Shown here piece by piece: positions 12,583 through 22,488 of a DNA stretch of 64,000 bases. The notes below the pieces were generated by a model. The model was not told where the DNA came from and ran no database searches. It saw nothing but the letters and a program-made list of their open reading frames with translations. The DNA is from Rhizophagus irregularis. Its lineage: Eukaryota; Glomeromycota; Glomeromycetes; Glomerales; Glomeraceae. The first letter of the stretch is position 1. Each line of letters opens with the position of its first letter. Made by a program: the position numbers and the translations under genes. The stretch spans positions 558,001 to 622,000 of the forward strand of contig NC_089449.1 in NCBI RefSeq assembly GCF_026210795.1, in the 5' to 3' direction.

Positions 12583-13451
12583 ACTACCCCCAAAAAATTC
12601 TGCGTAAATCATGTGATCATCACATATCACTTAAATAGTTACGTAATTTACATAAATAATAATTAATTAAATAAACTTTTATTAAAGTTTCGCTTTTCCA
12701 CTTTCAATATGGATATTGTAACTACTGGTAATTTACAAAAATGTAAAAAATGTCAAAAAAATTTACCTCTAGAAGCTTTCATTAATGAAAATACTCAGCA
12801 AATTAAAACTTGTAATATATATCGTCATAAAGCTACTTTGCAATATAAACAATCTAATCAATCTAACACAGAGGTAGGACTTTTAACTCTAGAAGAAATG
12901 TCAAAACAACTATTTGAAAGAATTTTAGAAATCAACACTAATGAATATTTAGAAAATGATTTAACTAGTAGAGTAGATTTTAATTGCAATGTTTCAAAAA
13001 TTTATTCGACCACGTCTTGATTTGGTAATTTATATTCTTCTTACTCGTTTAATTCCACATCATCAACAACAATATAATAAATATTTATGTGGCTGGGAAA
13101 AACTTTCATGGTGAAAAGATTTAAAAGGGAGTGGAATAATTTGCAAAAAAAGAAATTAATAATAAGTATGAAAGACAGATTACAAATCTATGCACTTGGA
13201 AAGATCATAATAAACAGAAGTGATTTATTTTGTAGATAGGCAGTAAATTAATAAATTTATGAAATATTTTCTTTTTAAAAAGTAATAGAGTAATAAAGGT
13301 TTTCTTTAAAAGTTTCATAATAAAATACTTTAATTTTTTTGAATATCAGAATTTTTTTTATATAAATTACATAATTCTTTAATCTCAATCATGTGATATG
13401 TGATGATCACATGATTTACGAAGAATTTTTTGGGGTGCTCTTGGGGTAGTT
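12583..13451. mobile_element. Short inverted-repeat element carrying a small ORF
   Basis: The left arm 12583-12630 (aactacccccaaaaaattct..., then gcgtaaatcatgtgatcatc) is matched in inverted orientation by the right arm 13393-13451. The right arm carries an 11-nt extra block (gctcttggggt) near its tip. The arms also contain the palindrome gtgatcatcac. No target-site duplication is obvious. A similar terminus (ttttttggggtagtt) recurs near 17686-17700, suggesting a family. The interior holds the ORF at 12709-13020 and decayed sequence, but no transposase, so a nonautonomous element is inferred. Confidence 0.6.
12709..13020 (+). CDS. Small Cys-motif protein (CKKCQ...TCNI type), possibly decaying
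   Basis: This 103-residue frame opens with KCKKCQKNLPLEAFINENTQQIKTCNIY. It resembles a Glomeromycotina-expanded motif (CxxC...PLxxF...KTCxxC) from which the last Cys is replaced by Tyr here (CNIY), so a four-Cys zinc site would be incomplete. The frame ends early. Downstream to ~13230 there are stretches such as RLQIYALGKIIINRSD in another frame that look like the remains of a longer C-terminal part. It lies wholly between the inverted repeats 12583-13451, so it may be cargo of that element. The function is unknown. Confidence 0.45.
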   Translation: MDIVTTGNLQKCKKCQKNLPLEAFINENTQQIKTCNIYRHKATLQYKQSNQSNTEVGLLTLEEMSKQLFERILEINTNEYLENDLTSRVDFNCNVSKIYSTTS

Positions 13452-14486
13452 ATAATGTCATTATAAAGTTTGTTTAGTAAGCTTATGTAGATACAATTAA
13501 TGGTTGCGCAAATAACCAGAACGATCAATACCTCATCCACGACTAAATTCTCAACAGTTTGTATTTGGACTATAGGACTATATGGAGTCACTTTCTATTA
13601 TCGTCAAAGTTAAGGGTTTCTGATTTTTATTGTTGATATCGATTCACCTGTCCTCGCCCGAGCAAAAAGACCAATGATTAATTAATAATATATTGCTCTA
13701 GTCCTATCACGGAAATACGATGAGCCAGGGCGCAAAGCACGTTAAAATTATTTTTCCATTGTCCGATCGGTAAATATTTTACCATTTAGCCGTCTTTATT
13801 TTTAACGACTAATACATGACGCCTATATTCTTTGTCATATATTATCTCAACAATAATATCCATATCCCATTTAACATATCACAAACTCATTGCAGCGTTT
13901 CTAAATTTCTTTGAGATCCGAAAATTTAATTAAAAAAGCCGGTTAACATACATATATTAACGATAAAATGTATTCAAATGCACAGATAAAAAAAGACTAA
14001 CCTGTTAAGCCGCTTAGTCTCACATACGGGAGTGTTGAATTGAAAATACAAAATAAGAGACGAGAAAAACGTTATGCATATTGTCAAACCTTTTCGTATG
14101 AAGATACCACTCTGGAAGTTAATTACATGTCATTATAATGGTTTGAACTAACAAATTCTGAAATTCATTAATACGTTTCATATACTTATTTTTATATACC
14201 ATGTCCTACAGATGTAATAAATTAGAATCAGAACCAATCAGCGCCTTTATCAACTAATGAGGAGTGATTTTTGGACATACTATAAAATATCAATATAATA
14301 AATGCTATGGTTGTTTATTTAACGAATATACATAAAATATAATAAATATATAAATATAAATATGAATACAAAAATTTGTTAAAAGATTGATAATAATATA
14401 TACATAAAGATATAATAAATATATAAATATGAAAATATAAAAATTACATAGTCTCCATATATGATATTTGAAGCAGTACATAATAG
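13452..14486. other. Intergenic, no gene supported
   Basis: This is AT-rich spacer with ataaatat-type runs near 14300-14450, just downstream of the MYND gene stop. I see nothing else in it. Confidence 0.5.
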
Positions 14487-15608
14487 CTATTCGAATTTTT
14501 TCAAAGGATATAAGTTTTTCAAAAGATAGGGTTTCAATACTTCGTTAGGAAGAATGGAGCGGACATAATTGAAGATTTTTCCCGACACGCAGGCCTTGTG
14601 CAAATCCCGTGGATCAAACTGAGGATGTTTGATTAACTTCGTATACATTTGTCTAAGTTGTCTTTTCTCATCTTCTGTACGACAATTCATAAAACCGTAA
14701 TCAGCCCATATAGGAGGGCTGAGACGTACGGAATCGCCCAACGCATATTGCTTAAGGGAATAGACGCTAGGTCTAAATTGCTTGTATCCAAAAACCTCTA
14801 TCCCGCACTTTGATAGCCAATTGCAGTCGCTACATTTTCTCTTTAACAAGTCCACTACTGATCCAGACACATAAGCATCATTGAATTCATCAATCGTGCA
14901 ACCCTTTTGAACAATAAGTTCCTGGTACAGTTCACCCAACCTTTTTTCTTCTTCCTCTCCTAAGTGGTCTTGACTGACGTTACAAGTACAAAATCCAAAG
15001 TCGATCCAAGTGTCTTGTTCAATATTCGGAATACATCCCGTGAGTATAATTAAGTAAAGAGCAAAAATTTTATGCTTCGATTCTGGAAGAGACTCAATGG
15101 GAACTGTTTGATCTTGTTCGGAAAGATATGGTTTAACAATTGCATAATATCTATCTGCAATAGATTTATCAGATTTTTCACCTTCATATTTATGCAAACC
15201 CTGCAATACATGCTCATTTTTTAAAAACCATTTGTAGTATCCGCTAGTGAAACCTCCATCATCATATGTCTCTTTGATTTTAATTGATAATTCGCCATTT
15301 TCCCACCATGAATGGATTTGTGACGCACTACAACCTATAATTGTTATAAGGCCAATGTACAAGCCTAGAAGCATCGTTTTATCCTGTTTTTGCATACAAT
15401 TGATAAAGCCGTATTCATATAGCACCGCAATATTCGTGGGCATCAAATTTTCGTTAGCATTCTTAACAAGAATATCTGCAGATCTCGGAGGACAGTCAAT
15501 CTTATGATTTGTGTAGTCTTTCTTTTGACAAAACGCGCTACAGTAATACCTTTTTTGGCATCTTGAACAATATTTAATTGTAGGTTTTTTGCATATACTA
15601 CATTCCAT
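14487..15608 (-). CDS. MYND zinc-finger protein with three internal repeats
   Basis: A single exon of 373 residues begins at ATG 15608. The N-terminus is a complete MYND finger: C3, C6, C14, C17, C23, C27, H35 and C39, with the canonical spacing. MYND fingers bind proline-rich peptides in partner proteins and often sit in transcriptional regulators or SET-domain enzymes, but no SET domain follows. The remainder carries three copies of a module built on (Y/F)GF.(N/T)C...L..LY..LI at about 65-104, 201-254 and 301-346. Copies 2 and 3 also share a C-terminal A.VSG(S/K) element. The module is unknown to me. Codon use is GC-richer than the flanks, fitting a maintained gene. Confidence 0.85.
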   Translation of the reverse strand: MECSICKKPTIKYCSRCQKRYYCSAFCQKKDYTNHKIDCPPRSADILVKNANENLMPTNIAVLYEYGFINCMQKQDKTMLLGLYIGLITIIGCSASQIHSWWENGELSIKIKETYDDGGFTSGYYKWFLKNEHVLQGLHKYEGEKSDKSIADRYYAIVKPYLSEQDQTVPIESLPESKHKIFALYLIILTGCIPNIEQDTWIDFGFCTCNVSQDHLGEEEEKRLGELYQELIVQKGCTIDEFNDAYVSGSVVDLLKRKCSDCNWLSKCGIEVFGYKQFRPSVYSLKQYALGDSVRLSPPIWADYGFMNCRTEDEKRQLRQMYTKLIKHPQFDPRDLHKACVSGKIFNYVRSILPNEVLKPYLLKNLYPLKKFE

Positions 15609-16140
15609 TTAGGATTTAAAAAAGGAAATGTTTTGGAAAAGAAATTGTGCCTTGCTATATATATGTGAGAAAATTGTTATGTTGTGCTAAGTTACACAAA
15701 ATTGTGATTCAATTTTTAATTGTAAAACAGTTAGTTATTTAGGTCATGTGCTAATGAAGGCTAAAGACTAAAATTTTACTAACTGATCTGCCTCTAAATC
15801 TACAGGTGTGATAAAGGATTGCACTAATTGTTTCGCAAAATAATGGTAGAATCATGTGATTTGAGGTGGGATGATGGAAATTGATGTCATATAACAAGGA
15901 TGTCATCATTATTACCTAATCAAAAATCTTATTTCCTCCACCTAGAGACCTAGACGCAAAAATTAAATTAAATTTCCAAAGATAATTATCAATGGTATAG
16001 TCCAGATCAATAAAAATTTAGCATTCATTTTATTTAAACTCAAGATATAATTACAGATTTTTGGAATCCCTAGAATCTGCGCCCAAAAAATTTACTGATG
16101 AAAAACAATAATGTCCAACTATTTTTATTTAAATAGGTTT

Positions 16141-16520
16141 AATTATCAATACATTTGTTGACCAAAGAAAGGAAATTGTTGATAAACTTCAACAAGTTAC
16201 AGGAAAGTTCTCGTTAATGACTGATATATGGACTTCTACTGTAAATCAAGAATCTTTACTATTCACTACGTAGATTCTGATTGGAAACTGTCCTTTTGCA
16301 ATTAGGCATTCTGGTGTGGATATTGTCCAAGAAATCATACGCATCTTAGGAAAATTCAATATTTTTGACAGAATTATTGCATGATAACAATTCTGCAATG
16401 CTAGCTTATGGAAGAGAAATTGCCATGACGATTTTTCTTTGATGACTCTTTCGCACTACCATTGTGTGGCACATGTACTAAATCTAGGAGTGAAAATGAT
16501 CATATTCTATTAAATCAATA
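16141..16520 (+). pseudogene. hAT-type transposase remnant
   Basis: The first frame reads QQVTGKFSLMTDIWTS, matching the T(T/L)D.WTS block of hAT transposases. A stop at about 16272 ends it. Frames then shift to HSGVDIVQEIIRILGKFNIF, to DNNSAMLAYGREIA, and to HYHCVAHVLNLGVKMI, the classic C.AH.LNL block. The order and spacing of blocks fit a hAT catalytic core, with several frameshifts and stops. Neither the BED finger nor the C-terminal dimerisation domain is nearby. Dead copy. Confidence 0.75.
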
Positions 16521-16857
16521 CTTTGATATTCAATTTCTTTTCTCTTTCGCTTCTGATTATCACGAATTGCTTTTTTCTGGTTCCGACATAAGTTTTAGTT
16601 ACACTTGAAAATAATTCAATTGATCGGGTCTGTTGACACCCCAAACATTTTTTGCTTTCGCTTAGAATTTCTATTTCCTATAATACAAAGTGGTGCTAAT
16701 ATTATTAAAACATAAAAAAATAAATAAAAATATGATAAATTAAATAAAAATTACCATTAAAATTTAATTTATAATATATATTTAGGTCGTGTTAGAAAAA
16801 TTTATGTGAGTACTTTAAAAAAAAAGAGTTCGTGTTTATGTTTCAAATCAATATGCG

Positions 16858-17598
16858 GAGCATCCTTATCCTGGGCCACGGTCCAGATGCTTATCCTGGA
16901 CCAGCAAATCTAATTGGATGAGATTGTTTTGTGTAACATTTGTCTTGGAAAAAAAAACAATTCGCGTTTTTTTTTAAAAAAAAGGTACGAAATGCCTTTT
17001 TTTAAAGCATTTAATACTACCATTTTAAAGTAATATGTTATTTAAAATTTGTACTTTGGTATGCATTTTATTAAACTTTATTAATAAATAAGTAAAATTG
17101 CATATATAACTTTATAAAAAAGGTCTTTACATTATTTTTTACTGTAATTTTATTATTAAAATTATTTTAACGTTAATATCAAAACAAAAGTACAAAGTAA
17201 TAGTATTATATTAGCTTTAAAAGTTTTGTTATAAATGTGTAATTTACAACCTTTTTTGAACAACTTTGCTTAACCCCAAAACTTAAAAAAAAAACACTTG
17301 ATTTCCAGAATAATATCAATATATCATAAAACTCTTCAAAAAGAAAATAAAAAACATTTAGTATTATCATAAAACTACAATAAATACAATTAAAATTAAA
17401 ATATACAAACTGAAATGAAATATGAAATACTAAGTACTAACATACCACAAAAAAGAATAGAGAAAGAGTGAAAGATAGGAAGAGTAAGAGATAAAATAAA
17501 TTATGCCGGAGTTATGTAATAAAAGGGCTGATTAGCCAATCAAAAGTTGACTGGTCCAGAATAAGCATCTGGACCGGTGGATCAGGTTAAGGATGGCC
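16858..17598. mobile_element. Nonautonomous element with ~55-bp inverted repeats and 9-bp target duplication
   Basis: The termini are long imperfect inverted repeats: left 16858-16912 (gagcatccttatcctgggcc, then ggtccagatgcttatcctgg) and right ~17548-17598 (ctggtccagaataagcatct, then ggttaaggatggcc). The element is flanked by a perfect 9-bp direct repeat caatatgcg at 16849-16857 and 17599-17607. A 9-bp duplication with long inverted repeats is typical of Mutator-like elements; class assignment is inferred. The 741-bp interior is noncoding and AT-rich. Confidence 0.8.
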
Positions 17599-17685
17599 CA
17601 ATATGCGCGTTGTATCACAAAATTAAATTTGATCGCACGTGACATTGCGTAACAAATTGTGGCTTGAATGTGCCACAGTGCTTTT

Positions 17686-17700
17686 TTTTGGGGTAGTTGG
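17686..17700. other. Isolated element terminus
   Basis: The string ttttttggggtagtt matches the terminus of the 12583-13451 element. I found no partner arm nearby, so this may be a solo end. Confidence 0.3.
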
Positions 17701-17805
17701 TTAAGAATCTGTACCCCGGGTACATAATAGGGGTCACCTGTACTACGCGAGGTAATGACGTATTACACAGATATATCATATGATGACAAAGATTAGATTC
17801 TCCTC

Positions 17806-20465
17806 ATGGACTTCTATCGCTTTTTCGCGATAAAAGATTGGACATGCGATAAGGTAATAGAATATTATTATAAAACTTATAAGCAAAAGGGACGAAAGAA
17901 ATTGTTGGATAATATAAAAAAGGATCTACAGAAGATTGCAAATTCAGAATATATATTGGACGAAGCGCGAAAAAGAAAGGCTCAAGAAATCTTGGATTAC
18001 TGGAAAGTATGTTTGTTAGTATTTAACGAGTACAATTTTTAAGTAGAAATAGGTAACTCATCATAAAGGAAAGCTGATGACTTTTGGTCACAGTTATGAA
18101 CTCTTAGTTCTTCCTAGAAGGAAAGCTGATGACTCTTAGTCACAGTTATGAACTCCTAGTTCCCTCTTCAAGCGCAAGCTATAACTCTTAGTTTATAGTG
18201 ATGAACCCTTAGTTCGACGCTTGTGCGCAAGCTATGACTCTTAGTCTATAGTGATGAACTCATAGTTCGACGCGTTTAGTTTTTTAATCTTGTATTTTGT
18301 TATTTTATTAGCACTGGACTGCATCAAAAAAGAAAATGTTACCGGATACAACACTTAATATTAGGACGCTACAGGTAGGATTCTGTTCTGAAATTTTACA
18401 AAATAATAATAATACTTAGTAATATTTTTGTCAATTAGGTAGAACACCAGATTTTAACAGCCGGAAATTGTGGAACCCAAAATATTGATAACCGTCAAAG
18501 AAAACATCATCGAGAAGAAACGACAGATGATGAAGAACCGGAAGAGGTATAGAAGAATTGCTCAATGCCTTGCATAATAATGGTAAGATGCTTCATTCTT
18601 TCTTAACATATAGGTCGATGATGATGAGTCTAGCTCCAAAATTGGTAAACAAAAGCAACGTAGGAGGACTAGGAATGGGAGAATTATACCGAATTATAAT
18701 GAAGATTCTTTGAATGTTGTCGAAAAATCATTGGAATTGCCTAAAGATAAAAGTAAGAGAATCAAAAAAAGTAATATTGGACACGAGTCATCAACATCAT
18801 CAAGACAAAACGATATCGAAGTTGACGAGATAGATATTACGTTGTCAGAGGTCTGATATCTTGCGCATATTGCTTTTGTTCACAAGGTTCATCATTTAAT
18901 AAATTCTTGTCTATCGTAGAATCCAATCATTGAAAGATTGATAGGAGTCGGTGGAATTGGTCGATATAAAATTGTCTTCTTGCCAGAGGAAAACGATTGT
19001 GATGTAATCAAGTTAATATTCAATAAAGGTGAGTGGTCGAAACTAGAAACAGATTGGATTAATGTTAGTTATCTTATCATGCCTGTATTATTTTTAACAA
19101 ACTAATTCAATACTGTTTTTTTTTTTTCAGGCTGAGAAGAAAACGCTACCTTCCAGTAGTGGGATGAACGAGAATGTTAAAACGTTATTAAAGAAGTACA
19201 ATGATGGCATCAATGATGTGACGTTCGGATACGATGTGAATTTGATGAAATTGCCCGTTTTATTTGACGAGACTTCAATTGTAAATCGGGATACATATAG
19301 TTTTACTCGAGAATGGCCTACGCAATGGATCAAATCGGTTTTTAATGCATTGTAAGTATAATATAATTTTTGGTTCTTTTTTTTGGATAATTTCTACATC
19401 GACTTTATTCTATTATAGTTTACTGTGTTTCCAGCTACCAATAAACCCACTTCACGATTGTGATTTATCCGAATATTCCTACAGAGATAGGATTGTTAAT
19501 CGTATTATAGAGGATATTTTTCTAGACACATATAATTTTGTTCGTGTTAGGACGTAGGTTTTCTCTTGCGATCTCTTATCTCTTGAAAATTATCAAATAT
19601 TAATATAAGTTTTATTGCTAACAAGGGGTAAAGTCGAAAACACAGATCGTAAAGATCAGAAAAATTCTGCAAGACCACAAGGGCAACGACGTTCCGTTGG
19701 ATGGGATCATGACGCTATATTAATAATGAAGGCAAACAATGTTGATTATCAAATAGGGTTTTGTGAAGTCGTAGGTAACGCCTGCATACATGACGATCAA
19801 AAAATGGTAGGGGATCGAGAGAAAATTTTAAAGTGTAAGTAGAAAATAGTTCTGCTTTTTTATTTTTCTTTAATTTCAATTGACAAAATCATTAAATTTG
19901 ACAGCGATGCAACTCGGATTATTCCGATTACGAAAATTACTCAGTAAACTAGGAGTCGATGAAAACGGAATTTGTAAAGCCGAAACATTTGGCATTCTTA
20001 TTTATAGTAATTATCCACATAATCCATAGCATGTTTTACTTTCATTATTTTTATTGGTGTTTGACATTTTCTAATTTTTATTTGTGTAGGAAAAACTTTT
20101 TGTTTTTATTCAATGCATTATGTTGACGACCTTTATCTAGTAGATCAATTTGAAGGATTTACAATTCCCGATAATTCTGGTCAATTGGCAGAACTTTTTA
20201 ATATTATAGAAATAATGTTTACTTTTAAGGTAATAATTATCTTCATCACAGTGTTTCTATCGTAAATAATACTTTAACATCTGTCTTTTATCATCAGCAA
20301 CGTGTCATGGATCTTCATCACTTTGTTCAAAGTTTGTATAAACAAAAGAGTAAATTTCAACGAAGATCTCTTATCAATGAAAGTGCTGTTAAGGCTTCAC
20401 CAACAAGACGGAAAACATACGAGAATGATGGTAAACTGAATTATGATGAGGAAGTGATAGTTTAG
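17806..20465 (+). CDS. Eleven-exon protein of a fungal lineage-specific family, function unknown
   Basis: Exons: 17806-18006, 18312-18374, 18439-18546, 18614-18850, 18920-19063, 19131-19351, 19419-19553, 19626-19834, 19905-20006, 20090-20229 and 20298-20465. All junctions are GT..AG and stay in phase, giving 575 residues. The N-terminal ~90 residues are helical and basic (ARKRKAQEILDYWK). A disordered acidic stretch (TTDDEEPEE, VDDDESSS) precedes a basic KQKQRRRTRNGR that could be a nuclear signal. The second half is conserved in style: NPLHDCDLSEYSYRDRIVNR, SVGWDHDAILIMKANNVDYQ, IGFCEVVGNA, then YLVDQFEGFTIPD. The WDHD...CEVV pattern could reflect a PD-(D/E)XK-like fold; this is speculative. 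Stop TAG 20463-20465 is followed in frame by TPEQKSGIKI, so a longer ancestral C-terminus is possible. Confidence 0.75.
18060..18278 (+). repeat. ~53-bp tandem repeats with mini-hairpins in intron 1
   Basis: Four diverged units fill the first intron (18007-18311). Each contains two small perfect hairpins, gactcttagtc-type and gaactcttagttc-type (gaact-ctt-agttc), separated by about 10 nt. The first two units start aaggaaagctgatgac, the last two gcgcaagctat. The hairpin stems are kept even where the loops and flanks differ (gaactcctagttc, gaactcatagttc). Confidence 0.85.
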
Positions 20466-21298
20466 ACTCCAGAGCAAAAATCTGGAATTAAGATTTCAGA
20501 ATATAACGTTTATTTCTCTGCATTATTTAGTTTGTCTATTTTATAAAAGAGTAGACAACAATTTTTTCCGCTGGGATTAATAGGGATGACATCAAAAAAA
20601 TTAAGAAATTGTAATAATTATTTGAAACATATTGTAATATATAGTTCATTTGCATGTGCATATATTCATAACATTACTATACTCTTTTCTGAGTCATATA
20701 TTCTCAACACTATATCGAACTAAATCTGATAAGCACAGCACCTTTTGTATTATTTGCTAAATACATTAATAATACTATAAATGACAATTTATTGAGAAAA
20801 AACGAGGGCTACTGCCCAAGCATATTAATAACCGTCTTGAATATGGCTTATTAATGTCTCCAATATGATAGACCAAGTCAAAGTAAAAATGAGGATGCAT
20901 CGGAGGTGGTTTCAGCTGAGGTGAGCGAATCAACCTCAACTTTTCCTGTATCTTATGACTTTAATTCTTCAGGCCCTGTTAATGCATGGCGACCATGACT
21001 CCGATTCCGATGATGATGGTGAACCGTGAACGTGATAGAGGTTATTATTATCGTGACGGAAAATATGAAAGAAAAACCTCCCCAATGATGAGTCCTATTA
21101 TCTCACCGGTAACCGCCTAGGAGAATTATTGGATGAATTGCATACTCGCACAGACTGAATTATTTATTTCTTTCGAATCACGTGGGTGGCTTATGCAAAA
21201 GAGACTAAACCGATCACCTGAAATGCGTAGAAGATATCGGGAAAAATAATAGGGGCTGTGCGACGTGCGAATCGCATATTATTTTTTTCGCTTGTGTT
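20466..21298. other. Intergenic with a coding-like remnant at 20880-21121
   Basis: At 20880-20930 a frame reads YDRPSQSKNEDASEVVSAE, followed by a GTGAGC donor. After a cttcag acceptor (~20972) the sequence continues ALLMHGDHDSDSDDDGEP, and an overlapping frame reads ERDRGYYYRDGKYERKTSPM...SPVTA to a stop at 21119-21121. These look like 3' exons of an unrecognised family member or of the upstream 11-exon gene. I could not join them confidently. Confidence 0.35.
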
Positions 21299-22139
21299 AT
21301 GGAATCCGAGTTTGACTTACTTAAAGAAGAAAATGCCAGACTCATGGGCAAGATAACTGGGCTCGAGTTCGAGAAAGCTGAGCTTGAAGCAAGAGATGCC
21401 GAGCTTAGAGAAAGAGTCGCAAAACTGGAAGAGAAGCAGTTGGAGAACGTAGTAAAAAAAACTTATTACATGCATCACAAGTATCGCGAAAAACATGATC
21501 ATATTAGTAAAACAATATTCGGGTATGGATATTTGTTCCAGCAATCGTTATTTCGCATTGGGATATCTATGCTAATCATGAAGTCATTTTTATCAATTTG
21601 CAAGGGATTAGCGGAATGACGAAATGCAGTGCGTAATTGCTGGTGAAATCCGGGGAATGTTTCTCCTGCGAAATTTACAAGTGATATAAAATGAGGTCAG
21701 CATATTTTTTTTCGATTCTAGTAGAGGGAAAAGTCCCATTATGTCAGCTTCAGAACAAAGTACTTCTGGTCCGTCTCTTTCGAATATTAGAAATCGGGGA
21801 TACAATATCCCAAAAAATCTTGATGATGGTCTTGTAAGAGATAAAGAAATTCCGGAGCTAGAACCATGTTCCGAATGTACGAACAATATTTTAACGTTCC
21901 CTCCTAAAAGCATTTACAACATTATCATGTGCCATATTTTTCACAGGTCGTGCATCGAGAAGCAACTTCTACATACCAAACCAGGCGCGTGTCCATTTCC
22001 CAATTGTGGGAAGAATGTCGATGTTATCATGGATCCAAATTCTACTAGGAGAGGTTCACAATCATCCCAATCAAGCGGAATTTCAACTATTTCTAACTTG
22101 GTGAATGAAAAGGCTTTCCTAACTTCACCAACTAATTGA
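21299..22139 (+). CDS. Coiled-coil / RING-H2-like protein
   Basis: Exons 21299-21522 and 21722-22139 are joined by a 199-bp GTATGG..TAG intron (phase 2) to give 213 residues. Residues 4-52 are a strong coiled coil (LLKEENARLMGKITGLEFEK, then ELRERVAKLEEKQ). A Ser-rich linker precedes a RING-like finger with ligands C124, C127, C145, H146, H149, C152, C165 and C170. Two features are non-canonical: C145 and H146 are adjacent (usually CxH), and the last pair is CPFPNC (C-x4-C instead of C-x2-C). RING proteins are usually E3 ubiquitin ligases; activity here is uncertain because of the altered spacing. The tail is Ser-rich. If not spliced, the RING part would start at ATG 21741. Confidence 0.65.
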
Positions 22140-22488
22140 ATGAATCGGTCAATTAGTGATGCAATGTGGCAATCATTGCAATTATTGCACAAATTACCAG
22201 GGTTCCCCTGATGTAGGTTGAACCAAATTATCATGTGATTAATAAAACCTGTAAAAATCGATACACAAGAACCAAACAATGAACTTTATTTAAAAAAAAC
22301 GAAAAAAAAACTTTCCTATATTGGAACTAGAGATTTGAGCGGTTTTATATATGTAAAATTCGAAAATTTTTGAATACTAGCTGGTATTATTTTTTTTAAA
22401 AATTACATTTTCTTCTGCCGCTTTGTTACCTGCTCGCTATTACCATATATATTATGTTTATGACCACGCGGTTTTTCACCACTAGATT
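22140..22488. other. Short intergenic gap
   Basis: AT-rich DNA lies between the RING gene and the minus-strand pseudogene end. It includes a tcatgtgatt motif at about 22231. No gene is visible. Confidence 0.5.

Noticed and set aside
15247-15507. Plus-strand frame opposite the MYND gene
   Set aside because: Shadow of the MYND coding sequence on the other strand.
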